Source of the DNA: Pseudomonas sp. MIACH
GTDB lineage: Bacteria; Pseudomonadota; Gammaproteobacteria; Pseudomonadales; Pseudomonadaceae
Assembly: GCF_001269925.1 (NCBI RefSeq)
Contig: NZ_LHVO01000052.1
Coordinates: 124,001 to 188,000, forward strand
Direction of reading: 5' to 3'
Length of the DNA: 64,000 nt
Shown: positions 50,018-58,629 of the stretch, piece by piece
How positions within the stretch are numbered: the first letter of the stretch is position 1
Layout: each line of letters begins with the position of its first letter
Made by a program: the position numbers and the translations under genes
The notes under the pieces: model-generated
What the model was told of the DNA's origin: nothing
Seen by the model: the letters and a program-made list of their open reading frames with translations, nothing else
Databases searched by the model: none

Positions 50018-51985
50018 ATGCGCCTCTTCCTCTGCGAAAAACCTTCCCAGGGTCGTGACATCGCCAAGGTTCTCGGAGCCATCCAGCGTGGCGATGGTTG
50101 CCTGATCGGCCCCGAGACAACTGTCACATGGTGTATCGGCCACCTACTGGAAACGGCCCCGCCTGAAGCCTACGGCACTCAATACAAGAACTGGTCGTTG
50201 GACCATCTACCGATCATTCCGGCGCAGTGGCAAGTGCAGGTCAAACCCAAGACTGCCGCGCAGTTCAAAATCATCAAACGCCTGCTCAGCGAAGCCACCA
50301 CCGTTGTCATCGCAACCGACGCCGACCGCGAAGGTGAGATGATTGCCCGCGAATTATTGGAGCTCTGCCAGTACCAAGGCGCTGTTCAGCGCCTCTGGCT
50401 GTCCGCACTCAACGAAGCATCGATTCGCAGGGCACTGACCTCGCTGAAGTCTGGTCAGGAGACCTTCCCGCTCTATCACTCGGCCCTCGCCCGCAGCCGT
50501 GCCGACTGGCTGATTGGCATGAACCTCAGTCGTTTGTTTACCCTTCTTGGTCGGCGGGCAGGCTACGACGGCGTTTTGTCAGTGGGGCGCGTCCAGACAC
50601 CCACCTTACGTCTGGTGGTCGATCGGGATCGTGCGATTGTCGGCTTCGTCCCGGTACCTTACTGGAACATTGAGGTACACCTATCGTCGATGGGCCAGCG
50701 ATTCATCGCGTCGTGGTTACCGCCATGCTCAGGACGGGACGAGTCGGGGCGTTGCCTACAACAAGTGCTTGCCCATCACGCGGTCCAAACAATCACCGAC
50801 GAGAAGTCCGCCACGGTAATCTCGTTACATACTGAGCATTTCCGAGAACCGCCGCCCCTGCCCTTCGACCTAAGCACGTTGCAGGAAGTCTGCTCGCGTG
50901 AGCTGGGGCTCGGCGTCCAGGAAACCCTGAACATCGCCCAAGCCCTGTATGAAACCCACAAAGCCACCACCTACCCGCGCAGCGATTGCCGCTATTTGCC
51001 AGAGAATATGCTCAACGAGGCACCCGCGGTACTCAATGCCCTGCTCAAAACGGATCCTGCACTCAAACCTGCATTCGGGGGCCTCGATCAATCACTGCGC
51101 TCCCGCGCATGGAACAATGCCAAGGTCACCGCGCACCACGGCATCATCCCCACCACCGAACCGGCAAACCTGGTGCGGATGTCCGAACAAGAACGCCATG
51201 TCTACGAACTGATCCGTAGCCACTACCTAGCGCAGTTTCTTCCGCATCATGAGTTTGATCGGACCCAGGTCGAACTGGCGTGTGGCGAAGAACGATTGAC
51301 CGCTGTGGGCAAACTGATCTTGGTCCAGGGCTGGAAAAGCTTGCTCTCCGAAAACACCGAGGAGGATGAGCCCAGTCACAAATCCCAAATCTTACCCATC
51401 TTGCAACAGGGCACGCAGTGCGCAGTGGACAATGTCGAACTCAAGTCCATGCGAACTGCCGCTCCTAAACCTCTCACCGAGGGTGATCTGATCAAGGCGA
51501 TGAAAAACGTCGCCAAGCTTGTCAACGACCCACGCCTGAAACAGAAACTTCGGGACACCACCGGTATCGGAACCGAAGCCACACGAGCTGGCATTATCAA
51601 AGGGTTGATTGATCGCGGTTATTTACTGAAGAAAAAACGCGCGTTAATAGCTACGGCGGCGGCCCATACCCTGATCGAGGCGGTACCCGCTGCAGTTGCG
51701 GATCCTGGCATGACCGCGATCTGGGAGCAGGCGCTTGAGGAAATCGAAGCGGGACGTCTGACCTTGGAGGCGTTCGTCGCAAAGCAGGCGAACTGGATTG
51801 CTAAGTTGGTCGAACACTATGGAGCGCTCAACTTGTCGATACCGGTCGAAGCCGGCCCGGCCTGCCCCATTTGCAATGCCTCAATGATCAAGCGGAAGGG
51901 CAAATCTGGGCCGTTCTGGTCATGCTCGCAGTATCCGAACTGCAAGGGCACTACGCAGTTCAGAAAAGAGACGCGCCGCGCATGA
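50018..51985 (+). CDS. topB: DNA topoisomerase III
   Basis: 655-aa type IA topoisomerase with TOPRIM motif DADREGE (101-107), SVGRVQTPT (188-196), catalytic Tyr319 in TTYPRSDCRYLP, and one C-terminal zinc ribbon (CPICNASM ... CSQYPNC). ICEs of this class carry their own TopB, thought to resolve intermediates during conjugation. It is preceded by a 226-bp gap with a stem-loop. Confidence 0.94.
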   Translation: MRLFLCEKPSQGRDIAKVLGAIQRGDGCLIGPETTVTWCIGHLLETAPPEAYGTQYKNWSLDHLPIIPAQWQVQVKPKTAAQFKIIKRLLSEATTVVIATDADREGEMIARELLELCQYQGAVQRLWLSALNEASIRRALTSLKSGQETFPLYHSALARSRADWLIGMNLSRLFTLLGRRAGYDGVLSVGRVQTPTLRLVVDRDRAIVGFVPVPYWNIEVHLSSMGQRFIASWLPPCSGRDESGRCLQQVLAHHAVQTITDEKSATVISLHTEHFREPPPLPFDLSTLQEVCSRELGLGVQETLNIAQALYETHKATTYPRSDCRYLPENMLNEAPAVLNALLKTDPALKPAFGGLDQSLRSRAWNNAKVTAHHGIIPTTEPANLVRMSEQERHVYELIRSHYLAQFLPHHEFDRTQVELACGEERLTAVGKLILVQGWKSLLSENTEEDEPSHKSQILPILQQGTQCAVDNVELKSMRTAAPKPLTEGDLIKAMKNVAKLVNDPRLKQKLRDTTGIGTEATRAGIIKGLIDRGYLLKKKRALIATAAAHTLIEAVPAAVADPGMTAIWEQALEEIEAGRLTLEAFVAKQANWIAKLVEHYGALNLSIPVEAGPACPICNASMIKRKGKSGPFWSCSQYPNCKGTTQFRKETRRA

Positions 51986-52027
51986 CAGTTCGATTGAGAT
52001 CAACATGAAGTTAGGGTGGTGCACAGC

Positions 52028-52285
52028 TCAGTGCATCATCAGCGGCGCCTGATCCCGCTCCAAGTCGATCAAAGGTTGTCCGACTTCACGGGCCAAAGCG
52101 ATGCCTGTCGAAATCCATATCTGCCCCAGTTCGTTGAAGGCTTTTAGGTGGGCAGGATCTTCGTTGAGCCAATGAACAAGGCGTTCGAAGTATTCGGGGT
52201 TATCCGGGCAGTCATGAATCTTGATGAACAGCTCCAGTGTTTGATCCCAAATCAGATCCATGTCGTCCTTGCTCTCATCTTCCAT
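52028..52285 (-). CDS. Small DUF4880/FecR-N-terminus-like protein
   Basis: 85-aa acidic protein. The segment YFERLVHWLNEDPAHLKAFNELGQIW resembles the DUF4880 domain at the N-terminus of FecR-type anti-sigma regulators (pattern F..W...P.H..A....W), but there is no membrane segment or FecR sensor domain. It is the first minus-strand gene in the ICE block and stands alone between topB and the XRE gene. Start at ATG 52,285. Function unknown; a free-standing regulator is possible. Confidence 0.62.
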   Translation of the reverse strand: MEDESKDDMDLIWDQTLELFIKIHDCPDNPEYFERLVHWLNEDPAHLKAFNELGQIWISTGIALAREVGQPLIDLERDQAPLMMH

Positions 52286-52493
52286 GCTCAACCATCCCTC
52301 AACTTGGTCCTGTCAGACCGTCGTTCTTAATAACCACTCTGGACTCTGATCCCTGGAGGGACAGAAACCACGTCGCGATATACAGCTGTTTCAGTCACTA
52401 TAACAACCCACTGAGTCGATACTCAACCCTTAAGGATGTTCATGTCAACGGGTCTTTGCTCAACCATTCGGGTTGAACTGGAGAACTCATCAC

Positions 52494-52835
52494 TTGGCAC
52501 ATAAACATCCAACCCAAGCCCAAATCGGGCGCATGATCGCGAAGCACCGCAGCGAGCGTAATCTGACCCAGGAAGAGGTGGCTGAACGTTTAGGGATCGG
52601 TAGCGAAGCCATCTCGCGCCTGGAGCGGGGTGTAGTGGAGCTTTCAGTGGTCAAGCTGATGCAACTGGCTGATATTTTCGATTGCCGGATGGACGAACTC
52701 CTGACGGCATCGAGTAATCGCCCCAATGACCAGGGTCAGATGATCGCGGGTCTGCTGAGTGGACTGAAAGAAAGCGACCGTGCCTTTATCTTGGCAACCG
52801 TCGAACAATTGGCCGCACATCTCGGCAGTAAGTAA
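52494..52835 (+). CDS. XRE-family helix-turn-helix regulator
   Basis: 113-aa protein with a Cro/CI-type HTH (IGRMIAKHRSERNLTQEEVAERL, SEAISRLERG) and a short helical C-terminus. A TTG start at 52,494 is proposed, with GGAG 10 nt upstream; an in-frame TTG at 52,473 lacks a ribosome site. Upstream lies the divergent DUF4880-like gene, downstream a 0.9-kb non-coding region. It may control the ICE transfer genes. Confidence 0.82.
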   Translation: MAHKHPTQAQIGRMIAKHRSERNLTQEEVAERLGIGSEAISRLERGVVELSVVKLMQLADIFDCRMDELLTASSNRPNDQGQMIAGLLSGLKESDRAFILATVEQLAAHLGSK

Positions 52836-53044
52836 CCTCTTTCATCGTGTTCAACGTAGCGTCTTATGAAGGGGGCCTGAAGGCTTGACGTCGTATTGAC
52901 GTATCTGCTGTAGTAGCTTCGGATAACCGCCAACGGCGACCCAAGACCGATTAGCTCCGGGCAGTTCGGTCAAACTCTTCGAGTTCGGAGCCTCCTCTTC
53001 TGCGGAATTTAATTCCCGTTTTTTTGCTCGACCTGATTGTGGTG

Positions 53045-53089
53045 GCGGATGACCACTGTTGCCTCTACCCGGCAATAGCGGTCATCCGC
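53045..53089. repeat. Long stem-loop (19-bp arms)
   Basis: GCGGATGACCACTGTTGCC and GGCAATAGCGGTCATCCGC pair at 17 Watson-Crick positions plus one G-U, leaving one mismatch, around a 7-nt loop. It is the longest inverted repeat in the window and a candidate nic/oriT hairpin or RNA element. Confidence 0.7.
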
Positions 53090-53678
53090 TTCGGCGATCG
53101 TATTCAGTCCCGGAGCCCACCGGGGAGACACAGGGCACCCTTTGTGCGCGGATGCGTGCCAGCATATTCCGACCCAGGCCACGACAAGGGTCGGTTGGCG
53201 AATCATTGCGCAGTTCAACCAAGTTTTGCGAGGAGCTTGTCGACTGCGTTGGACCGTCAAAGGTGGTTTTTCTCTTCCTCGCCTGGCACACCGCTAGGCC
53301 CACTCTTCTTTTTTTCATTTTCTTAATTCCAGTGACTACCACCGTATTCCGGCCTTAAAAAATCGGGTTGTGGCGTCTTGACGCTCCCCTGTGACTGGCT
53401 TATACAAGGGGCGTGGTTTGCTGTCGTTGACAGCCCAGCCCAGGTAGCCAAAACCTTCAAGGCTACGCCACGTTCGTGGTGGTTTACCCAAGTGCGATCA
53501 GCGTTCGGAAGCTCGCGCGGTTGCCGCTTAAGCGGTGATGAATGCCGACTACTCCATGCCTGCGGATTACCACCGCAGACGCTCCTCTGCTGCACAGCTA
53601 TTCCCCCAGAAGCATCGCTCGGATGGTCATCGGCTTGCCGGTGACGAGTCGTTCATTGCTTGACTTCATCTTACCCAA

Positions 53679-53706
53679 CCTGACGGGGGCTCACTTTCCC
53701 GTCAGG
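53679..53706 (+). promoter_or_regulatory. Leader hairpin before the DUF3577 gene
   Basis: CCTGACGGG and CCCGTCAGG form a perfect 9-bp stem over a 10-nt loop, 41 bp before ATG 53,748. There is no T run. Possible attenuator or mRNA-stability element. Confidence 0.5.
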
Positions 53707-53747
53707 GGCTGTGCGTCGCCGTTTTCCCTTGAAACAGGAGAATCACC

Positions 53748-54329
53748 ATGGCCTACGCCAACCAATCCCAAGAAGCGACTTCTTACTTCAACCTGCACAC
53801 CGTCGGTATCGGCTACCTCAACCGTGTTCGTGAAGTACAGGTCCGCCGCGGTCAGCCATTCATGGCCTGCGATATAGCAGCCTTGCATGGTGCCTCCGAT
53901 GCGGTGGAGTACACCCGCTTTGATTGCAAAGTCGCTGGTGGCGAAGCTGACCGTTTGATTCGTCTCTATATGGACGCCGTCAAGGCCGAGAAAAAGGTCT
54001 TGCTGTCGTTCCGTATTGGTGACCTGTGGATCGACCCATTTCTCTATGAGAAAGGCGATAAACAAGGCCAACCTGGCGCCAGCTTGAAAGGTCGTTTGCT
54101 GTTCATCGACTGGATCAAGGTCAATGGCAAGTTCGAATACAAAGCGCCCGCCAGGCAGGAAGCAACAGCACCTGCTGAGCCAGCGCAGATCAATGAACCC
54201 TCTCCAACGTCGGCTGATGCCGAAGCGGAGGATACCGACAACCCTACAGGGGCCAGGATTGAACCTGAATCTCCAACCACTCCCCGCACGGCCCGCCGTG
54301 TCGCCACACGTGCTGTTCAGTCCGCCTGA
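53748..54329 (+). CDS. DUF3577 (STY4534-family) ICE protein
   Basis: 193-aa protein: a globular domain (about 1-125, with YFNLHTVGIGYLNRVREVQV, RGQPFMACDIAALHG, LLSFRIGDLWIDPF), followed by a Pro/Thr/Glu-rich tail ending in basic residues. The family is found in this class of ICE as a putative replication or SSB-like protein. AGGAG precedes ATG 53,748. A terminator follows directly. Confidence 0.85.
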   Translation: MAYANQSQEATSYFNLHTVGIGYLNRVREVQVRRGQPFMACDIAALHGASDAVEYTRFDCKVAGGEADRLIRLYMDAVKAEKKVLLSFRIGDLWIDPFLYEKGDKQGQPGASLKGRLLFIDWIKVNGKFEYKAPARQEATAPAEPAQINEPSPTSADAEAEDTDNPTGARIEPESPTTPRTARRVATRAVQSA

Positions 54330-54351
54330 ACAATCCATGATGTTTTACATC

Positions 54352-54375
54352 AAGGCGCTCAATCGAGCGCCTTTT
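54352..54375 (+). terminator. Rho-independent terminator after DUF3577
   Basis: AAGGCGCTC pairs with GAGCGCCTT over the loop AATC and runs into TTTT. Confidence 0.85.
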
Positions 54376-54400
54376 CTTCAACTAGCACAGGAGAACCAAT

Positions 54401-54658
54401 ATGGAATCCTTCTGGCTTTGCGACGACTGCCTGTTCGGTGCGGCTTACGAGGACTACAGCACGTTATCGCTGTATTACTCGCCGGATGAGATCGAACAAC
54501 GCATCGCCGCGATACACCGTAGGCTGGTTCGCTTATTGCCCATCAGTGCCGACTTCGATCCCGAAACCGGCTGGGGCATAAGAGCCTTTTCTCCATTGCC
54601 TTGCGACGGTTGTGGTTCACCTCTACACGGTCAACGCCACCGATACACTCGGCTGTAA
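54401..54658 (+). CDS. Small CxxC/CxxC protein
   Basis: 85-aa protein with Cys7/Cys10 (CDDC) and Cys68/Cys71 (CDGC), which may form one zinc-binding site. The middle is helical (EIEQRIAAIHRRLVRLLP). Not recognised; small proteins of this kind are common between DUF3577 and radC in ICEs. AGGAG stands 7 nt before ATG 54,401. Confidence 0.65.
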   Translation: MESFWLCDDCLFGAAYEDYSTLSLYYSPDEIEQRIAAIHRRLVRLLPISADFDPETGWGIRAFSPLPCDGCGSPLHGQRHRYTRL

Positions 54659-54759
54659 ACTCTACATCACCTGCAAACGCCTGCAACTCCACACCCACTC
54701 TGGGGATACCACTCCCCTTGGGCGTGTACCCCCTGATTATTCCCTTCGGAGGTAGCGCC

Positions 54760-55254
54760 ATGAGCCCCCAACTCACACTGATTGAGACCTCGGATTTCGA
54801 GACTGATCGCATTGTCCAAGAAAACCAGCTGATCGACGAAGCGCTGCATATTCTGGATCGTCGGCTTTTCGCCCGCGGGCCTATCCTGACGTCGCCTGAC
54901 ACCGTAGCGGCTTACCTAAAATTGCGTCTTGCGCACCAAGAACATGAAGTCTTTGGTGTGGTTTTTTTTGATGCCCAGCACCGGGTGCTGGCGTTCGAAA
55001 TCCTCTTTCACGGCAGCATTGATGGCGCCAGCGTTTACCCCCGCCAAGTCGTTAAGCGTTCCCTCGCGCATAACGCTGCGGCCGCCATTTTTGTTCACAA
55101 CCACCCCTCAGGGTGTACGGAACCCAGCCAGGCGGATCGCGTCTTGACCGCTCGGTTGAAAGAGGCCTTGGCCTTGATCGACGTGTGCGTACTGGATCAC
55201 TTCATCGTGGGTGAAGGTCGCCCGCTCTCCCTTGCCGAATACGGCTGGCTTTAA
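54760..55254 (+). CDS. radC: RadC-family JAB/MPN domain protein
   Basis: 164-aa protein with the metal-binding signature HNHPSG (113-118) and Asp126. Island-borne RadC homologues lack the N-terminal HhH domain of long RadC, as here. Role uncertain, not proven to be DNA repair. GGAGG precedes ATG 54,760; the frame is open further upstream but lacks support. A terminator-like hairpin follows at 55,262. Confidence 0.88.
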   Translation: MSPQLTLIETSDFETDRIVQENQLIDEALHILDRRLFARGPILTSPDTVAAYLKLRLAHQEHEVFGVVFFDAQHRVLAFEILFHGSIDGASVYPRQVVKRSLAHNAAAAIFVHNHPSGCTEPSQADRVLTARLKEALALIDVCVLDHFIVGEGRPLSLAEYGWL

Positions 55255-55261
55255 CCCTCAC

Positions 55262-55279
55262 AGGCGCCTACGGGCGCCT
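55262..55279 (+). terminator. Hairpin after radC
   Basis: AGGCGCC pairs with GGCGCCT around TACG, followed by a T-rich tract. Confidence 0.65.
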
Positions 55280-55306
55280 TATTCATTTTCATTCTGGAGC
55301 ACGGTC

Positions 55307-56053
55307 ATGAACCCCACACACCAAGCCCCCGCCCTGCTGATCGCCTCAAATCCATTTACTCGCGGCTACGACAAACTTTATATCGAACGGCTGTTAATGA
55401 TCGCCTACGAGGACGGTTGTCCTCCCTGCTTTCGGCCTATGCACAACTCCCAGGCGCATCTGCCCGACGATACGTTGCAACTGGTCCCCTGCATCTTCAA
55501 TGATGATTTCGCCTTGATCAGCGAAGGCCAATCCATTTTGAATGAATTGGATGGTTGCTGCCCGTCCAACGGACTGGTGCACCAGGTGGTCTATGCCGTA
55601 ATAGGCGAAGTGTTCAACGAGCAGTGCCACGTCGCGGACTTTGACTCCTTGAAAGAAGCCAAGTCCGTGGTCCATCGCTTGAGTTTCGAGACTGGACACT
55701 ACAGCCGAGCTTGGGAGATCAGTACCGCACACCTCACTGAAGAAGCATTGCGCTACTTGGAACACCGGGCGGGCTATTTCGACTCTAGCCCAACCGGACT
55801 GCTGTTCGAACCCTTTGTCCTGACGGACTGCAATGGCGTCGGGTGTAAGCTGATCGGCACGCCCTGGACAGACGATAACCTGGTAAAAATCGAGGGCTGT
55901 TCTTACTCATCGCTGAGGCAAGAACAACTCGATGCCGGTACGCCGGCAGCCTTGGTCAACGTACTGTATTTGGCGGCATTGGCGGATGTGCGATTGTTGA
56001 TCTTCGATCCCGACGCTGCTGTCTTGGATGGACTAGCTATCTATGATGCATAG
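55307..56053 (+). CDS. Unrecognised ICE-encoded protein
   Basis: 248-aa soluble protein, no family recognised. The C-terminal half (LYLAALADVRLLIFDPDAAV, then LDGLAIYDA) resembles DUF5983-like ends seen in mobile element proteins. TGGAG precedes ATG 55,307. It lies alone between two terminators, so it probably has its own promoter. No membrane segment. Confidence 0.6.
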   Translation: MNPTHQAPALLIASNPFTRGYDKLYIERLLMIAYEDGCPPCFRPMHNSQAHLPDDTLQLVPCIFNDDFALISEGQSILNELDGCCPSNGLVHQVVYAVIGEVFNEQCHVADFDSLKEAKSVVHRLSFETGHYSRAWEISTAHLTEEALRYLEHRAGYFDSSPTGLLFEPFVLTDCNGVGCKLIGTPWTDDNLVKIEGCSYSSLRQEQLDAGTPAALVNVLYLAALADVRLLIFDPDAAVLDGLAIYDA

Positions 56054-56115
56054 CAAAGTATTTAGCGTTAACACGACCTGCCATAAATCGGATTTCTCAC
56101 TGAATCGCTCCTTCA

Positions 56116-56158
56116 CCTCATGTCAGGTTCTGCACTGAATCTGACATGAGGTTTTTTT
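56116..56158 (+). terminator. Terminator abutting the pilL start
   Basis: CCTCATGTCAG pairs perfectly with CTGACATGAGG over a 14-nt loop and is followed by TTTTTTT, ending 1 nt before ATG 56,160. The pilL ribosome site GAGG is part of the 3' arm, so the hairpin would both end upstream transcripts and hide the ribosome site. Confidence 0.85.
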
Positions 56159-56159
56159 C

Positions 56160-56702
56160 ATGGAGCGTTTTTTTACGCCTGTCTGCCTGCTGGTTTTTTT
56201 GAGTGCCTGCAGCGCGCAAATCCCCACCACATTGCCAACTAATCCAAAGATCGACATTGGCTCCAATTTGACCCAATTATCAAGGAGCCCGGCCGTAGCA
56301 AGCCATCCGGCGGAGATTCGTTATGGTCGCTATACGCTGGTGAGCACAGAGCCCACTACGGAGCAACGTGATCTTCTCGCTCAAATCATTGATGTGAACA
56401 TACAGTCCAACCTTAATCCCTCGGTACAGGAGGCGATGCACTACGTGCTGCAGCGCTCGGGTTATTCGCTCTGCCCTGCCACCGAGCCAGTAAAGACACT
56501 TTTCACTCGGCCTCTGCCTGCTGCCCATTTTCAGCTCGGTCCGATTCCGTTACGCAGCGCACTACAGGTACTGGCTGGCTCCGCCTGGCAACTCACGACC
56601 GATGAGGTCAGCCGTTCGGTCTGCTTCGAACAGCAGAAAGCTGATGTCGGCATCGTGCGGGCTACACCAGAATCGTCCCACCAGGCGGAGGCACGTCCAT
56701 GA
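56160..56702 (+). CDS. pilL: PilL-type ICE lipoprotein (TIGR03748-like)
   Basis: 180-aa secreted lipoprotein: signal peptide with lipobox LSAC (Cys17), then a domain typical of the N-terminal PilL/TIGR03748 family (EIRYGRYTLVSTEPTTEQRD, ARTCQP-like spacing, LPAAHFQLGPIPLRSALQVLAG). It heads the conjugation operon and probably takes part in mating-pair formation at the outer membrane. The gene begins right after a terminator and shares its ribosome site with it. Confidence 0.84.
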   Translation: MERFFTPVCLLVFLSACSAQIPTTLPTNPKIDIGSNLTQLSRSPAVASHPAEIRYGRYTLVSTEPTTEQRDLLAQIIDVNIQSNLNPSVQEAMHYVLQRSGYSLCPATEPVKTLFTRPLPAAHFQLGPIPLRSALQVLAGSAWQLTTDEVSRSVCFEQQKADVGIVRATPESSHQAEARP

Positions 56703-57370
56703 AAGCTTCGACGTTTCAAACCATAATTGTTGGCTTACTTTGCATGGCAGTCGCCGGGCTGAGCGGCGGTTTGTTTAACCAGTATCAGCGCATGGCCGAG
56801 CTACAGAGTACGAACACCCAGCGCTTACAAACTTTGGACAACTTGCAACGTGATTTAAGCGCGCTCAAGGACGCACAGGAGAAACTGCAGTACGCGCTGA
56901 AAGACTTGAAGCAGATGGTCGATACCGGTGAACAACAGGCCAATACCCTCGATCCGATGCTGGATCAGTGGGCGCAAGAGATACAGGAGATGCGCGACGG
57001 TCTGGCAGACCGCGCCACCGTGAAAGACCTGACAGCTCTAAGCGGACGCTTTGAGCACGTCGAACAGCAGCTACTGGAGCTCAAGACTCAGCCAACCCTC
57101 CCACCGCCAACCTCTTCCGCGAACAAGCCGAAAAAGACGGCTCGCCCAAAATCCGTCCCGCTATCGCCACCGTTCTCAGTGTTGGGTGTCGAGTCCCGCG
57201 GGGGTGAGCGCTTTTTGGCAGTCGCACCTCATGACAGTAGCTCTCTCATAGATGTTCGGCTGCTGCATGCCGGCGAGCAGTTCGGAGCCTGGCACCTGAA
57301 AGTGCTTGAGCCGCACTCAGCCATATTCTCGGTGGCCGCTCAGCCAGATCAGACCGTGCAACTCCCTTGA
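56699..57370 (+). CDS. Membrane-anchored coiled-coil ICE protein
   Basis: 223-aa protein with one N-terminal TM helix (about 9-27), a coiled coil (about 35-130), a Pro/Lys linker, and a C-terminal periplasmic domain (GVESRGGERFLAVAPHDSSS, GEQFGAWHLKVLEPHSAIF) like those of PilP/TraP-type adaptors. ATGA overlap with pilL. Likely part of the mating channel; exact function unknown. Confidence 0.7.
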   Translation: MKASTFQTIIVGLLCMAVAGLSGGLFNQYQRMAELQSTNTQRLQTLDNLQRDLSALKDAQEKLQYALKDLKQMVDTGEQQANTLDPMLDQWAQEIQEMRDGLADRATVKDLTALSGRFEHVEQQLLELKTQPTLPPPTSSANKPKKTARPKSVPLSPPFSVLGVESRGGERFLAVAPHDSSSLIDVRLLHAGEQFGAWHLKVLEPHSAIFSVAAQPDQTVQLP

Positions 57371-57379
57371 GAAGCGATC

Positions 57380-58099
57380 ATGAACAGAGTGCCACTACTC
57401 CCCTTCGTTTGTCTCGCGTCACTACTGGCCATAGGCACTGCGATGGGCACCCCTGCCACGACACGGTCACAGATCCAGGACACACAATCCACTCCGCTGG
57501 GACGCTCGCACTCTGAACAGGCCGCAAGCTGGGGGCTCACGGAGCAGGAGTGGACACACTTCGAACAGATCCAAGCCGGCCCACGCGGTTTCTGGAGCCC
57601 GAACCTCGATCCGTTGACCGCCCTCGGGGTTGAGGCCCAGACCGACCAAGAACGCCAGCGCTATGCCGAATTACAGGTAGCACTGGAAGCCAAACGCGCC
57701 GAGCGTGAATTGGCCTACCAAAACGCTTACACCGCGGCCTGGATCAAGCTGTTTCCTGGGCAGCTACCGATCCAGGGCATGGCATCTTCTTCCCCTACCA
57801 GCTCATCAGTCGCCCCGCGCACAGCCCTGTTTGTAGAGGACCACTGCACTGCATGCACCACTGAAGCACAACGTTTGCAGAACAGTGACACGGCGTTCGA
57901 TATCTACCTGGTGGGCAGCCAAGGCGAGGATGAACGCGTCCGCAGTTGGGCTCGGCAAGCGGACATTGATCCGGCCAAGGTTCAACGCCGGCAGATTACC
58001 CTGAACCATGACCGTGGTCGATGGTTCAGCCTGGGGGCTCCGGGGCCATTGCCCGCCACATTTCAACAGGTGAATGGACAATGGCAACGTCTCGATTGA
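57380..58099 (+). CDS. ICE protein TIGR03759 family
   Basis: 239-aa exported protein with signal peptide. Characteristic are WGLTEQEWTHFEQIQAGPRG and YSPNLDPLTALG-like FWSPNLDPLTALGVEA, and a C-terminal thioredoxin-like part with CTACTTEAQRL. Found in transfer operons of MPF-G ICEs. Role unknown. Its 3' end overlaps the transglycosylase start by 19 bp. Confidence 0.83.
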   Translation: MNRVPLLPFVCLASLLAIGTAMGTPATTRSQIQDTQSTPLGRSHSEQAASWGLTEQEWTHFEQIQAGPRGFWSPNLDPLTALGVEAQTDQERQRYAELQVALEAKRAERELAYQNAYTAAWIKLFPGQLPIQGMASSSPTSSSVAPRTALFVEDHCTACTTEAQRLQNSDTAFDIYLVGSQGEDERVRSWARQADIDPAKVQRRQITLNHDRGRWFSLGAPGPLPATFQQVNGQWQRLD

Positions 58100-58629
58100 T
58101 TGCTATTGCGCTCCTGCTGACGGTGCACACGGTTCGGGCTAACGAACTTCCGCCTCCGGCTTATCAACTGGCGGCGCATGACGCCAACATCCCTTCTACG
58201 GTGTTGTTCGCGATTGCCTTACAGGAGAGCGGTATTCGCGTCCGTGGTCGACTGCTGCCGTGGCCTTGGACCCTGAATATCGCCGGAACACCCTACCGTT
58301 TCGCCACTCGCCAGGCCGCATGTCACGCCTTGCTCCAGGCGCTCACACAATATGACGCTAAACGGGTCGACGCCGGACTTGGGCAAACCAACCTGGGTTA
58401 TCACCGACAACGTTTTTCCAGTCCCTGCGAAGCTCTCGAACCCTACCGCAATCTAGCTGTGACTGCCGCCCTGCTGCAAGAGCATCACGCCGTCACCGGT
58501 GACTGGGTTTCAGCCGCAGGGCGTTATCACCGCCCTGCGGGAGGTTTACCCGCCGCGCGCTACCGCGATGGATTCTCTCGGCACCTCGCACGGCTACAGG
58601 CTTCCGCTGAACAAGGCACACCACCATGA
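58081..58629 (+). CDS. Lytic transglycosylase of the conjugation apparatus
   Basis: 182-aa SLT-like enzyme with signal peptide (SRLIAIALLLTVHTVRA) and the catalytic Glu in FAIALQESGIR. It opens peptidoglycan for the mating channel (VirB1-like). ATG 58,081 is favoured by GGACA upstream and a clean signal peptide. ATGA overlap with the next gene. Confidence 0.85.
   Translation: MATSRLIAIALLLTVHTVRANELPPPAYQLAAHDANIPSTVLFAIALQESGIRVRGRLLPWPWTLNIAGTPYRFATRQAACHALLQALTQYDAKRVDAGLGQTNLGYHRQRFSSPCEALEPYRNLAVTAALLQEHHAVTGDWVSAAGRYHRPAGGLPAARYRDGFSRHLARLQASAEQGTPP

Larger units (their letters stand above)
52836..53747. other. 912-bp non-coding, hairpin-rich region
   Basis: No credible gene. It contains five inverted repeats: 53,045-53,089 (19-bp arms), 53,169-53,194, 53,524-53,535, 53,560-53,578 and 53,679-53,706. 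It lies between the XRE regulator and the DUF3577 gene that opens the next ICE block. Such a region could hold an oriT, a promoter with long leader, or a structured RNA. Nothing decides between these from sequence alone. Confidence 0.5.

Noticed and set aside
53024..53644. Short plus-strand frames of 70-100 codons in the hairpin-rich region
   Set aside because: They cross the inverted repeats, lack ribosome sites and resemble no protein family.
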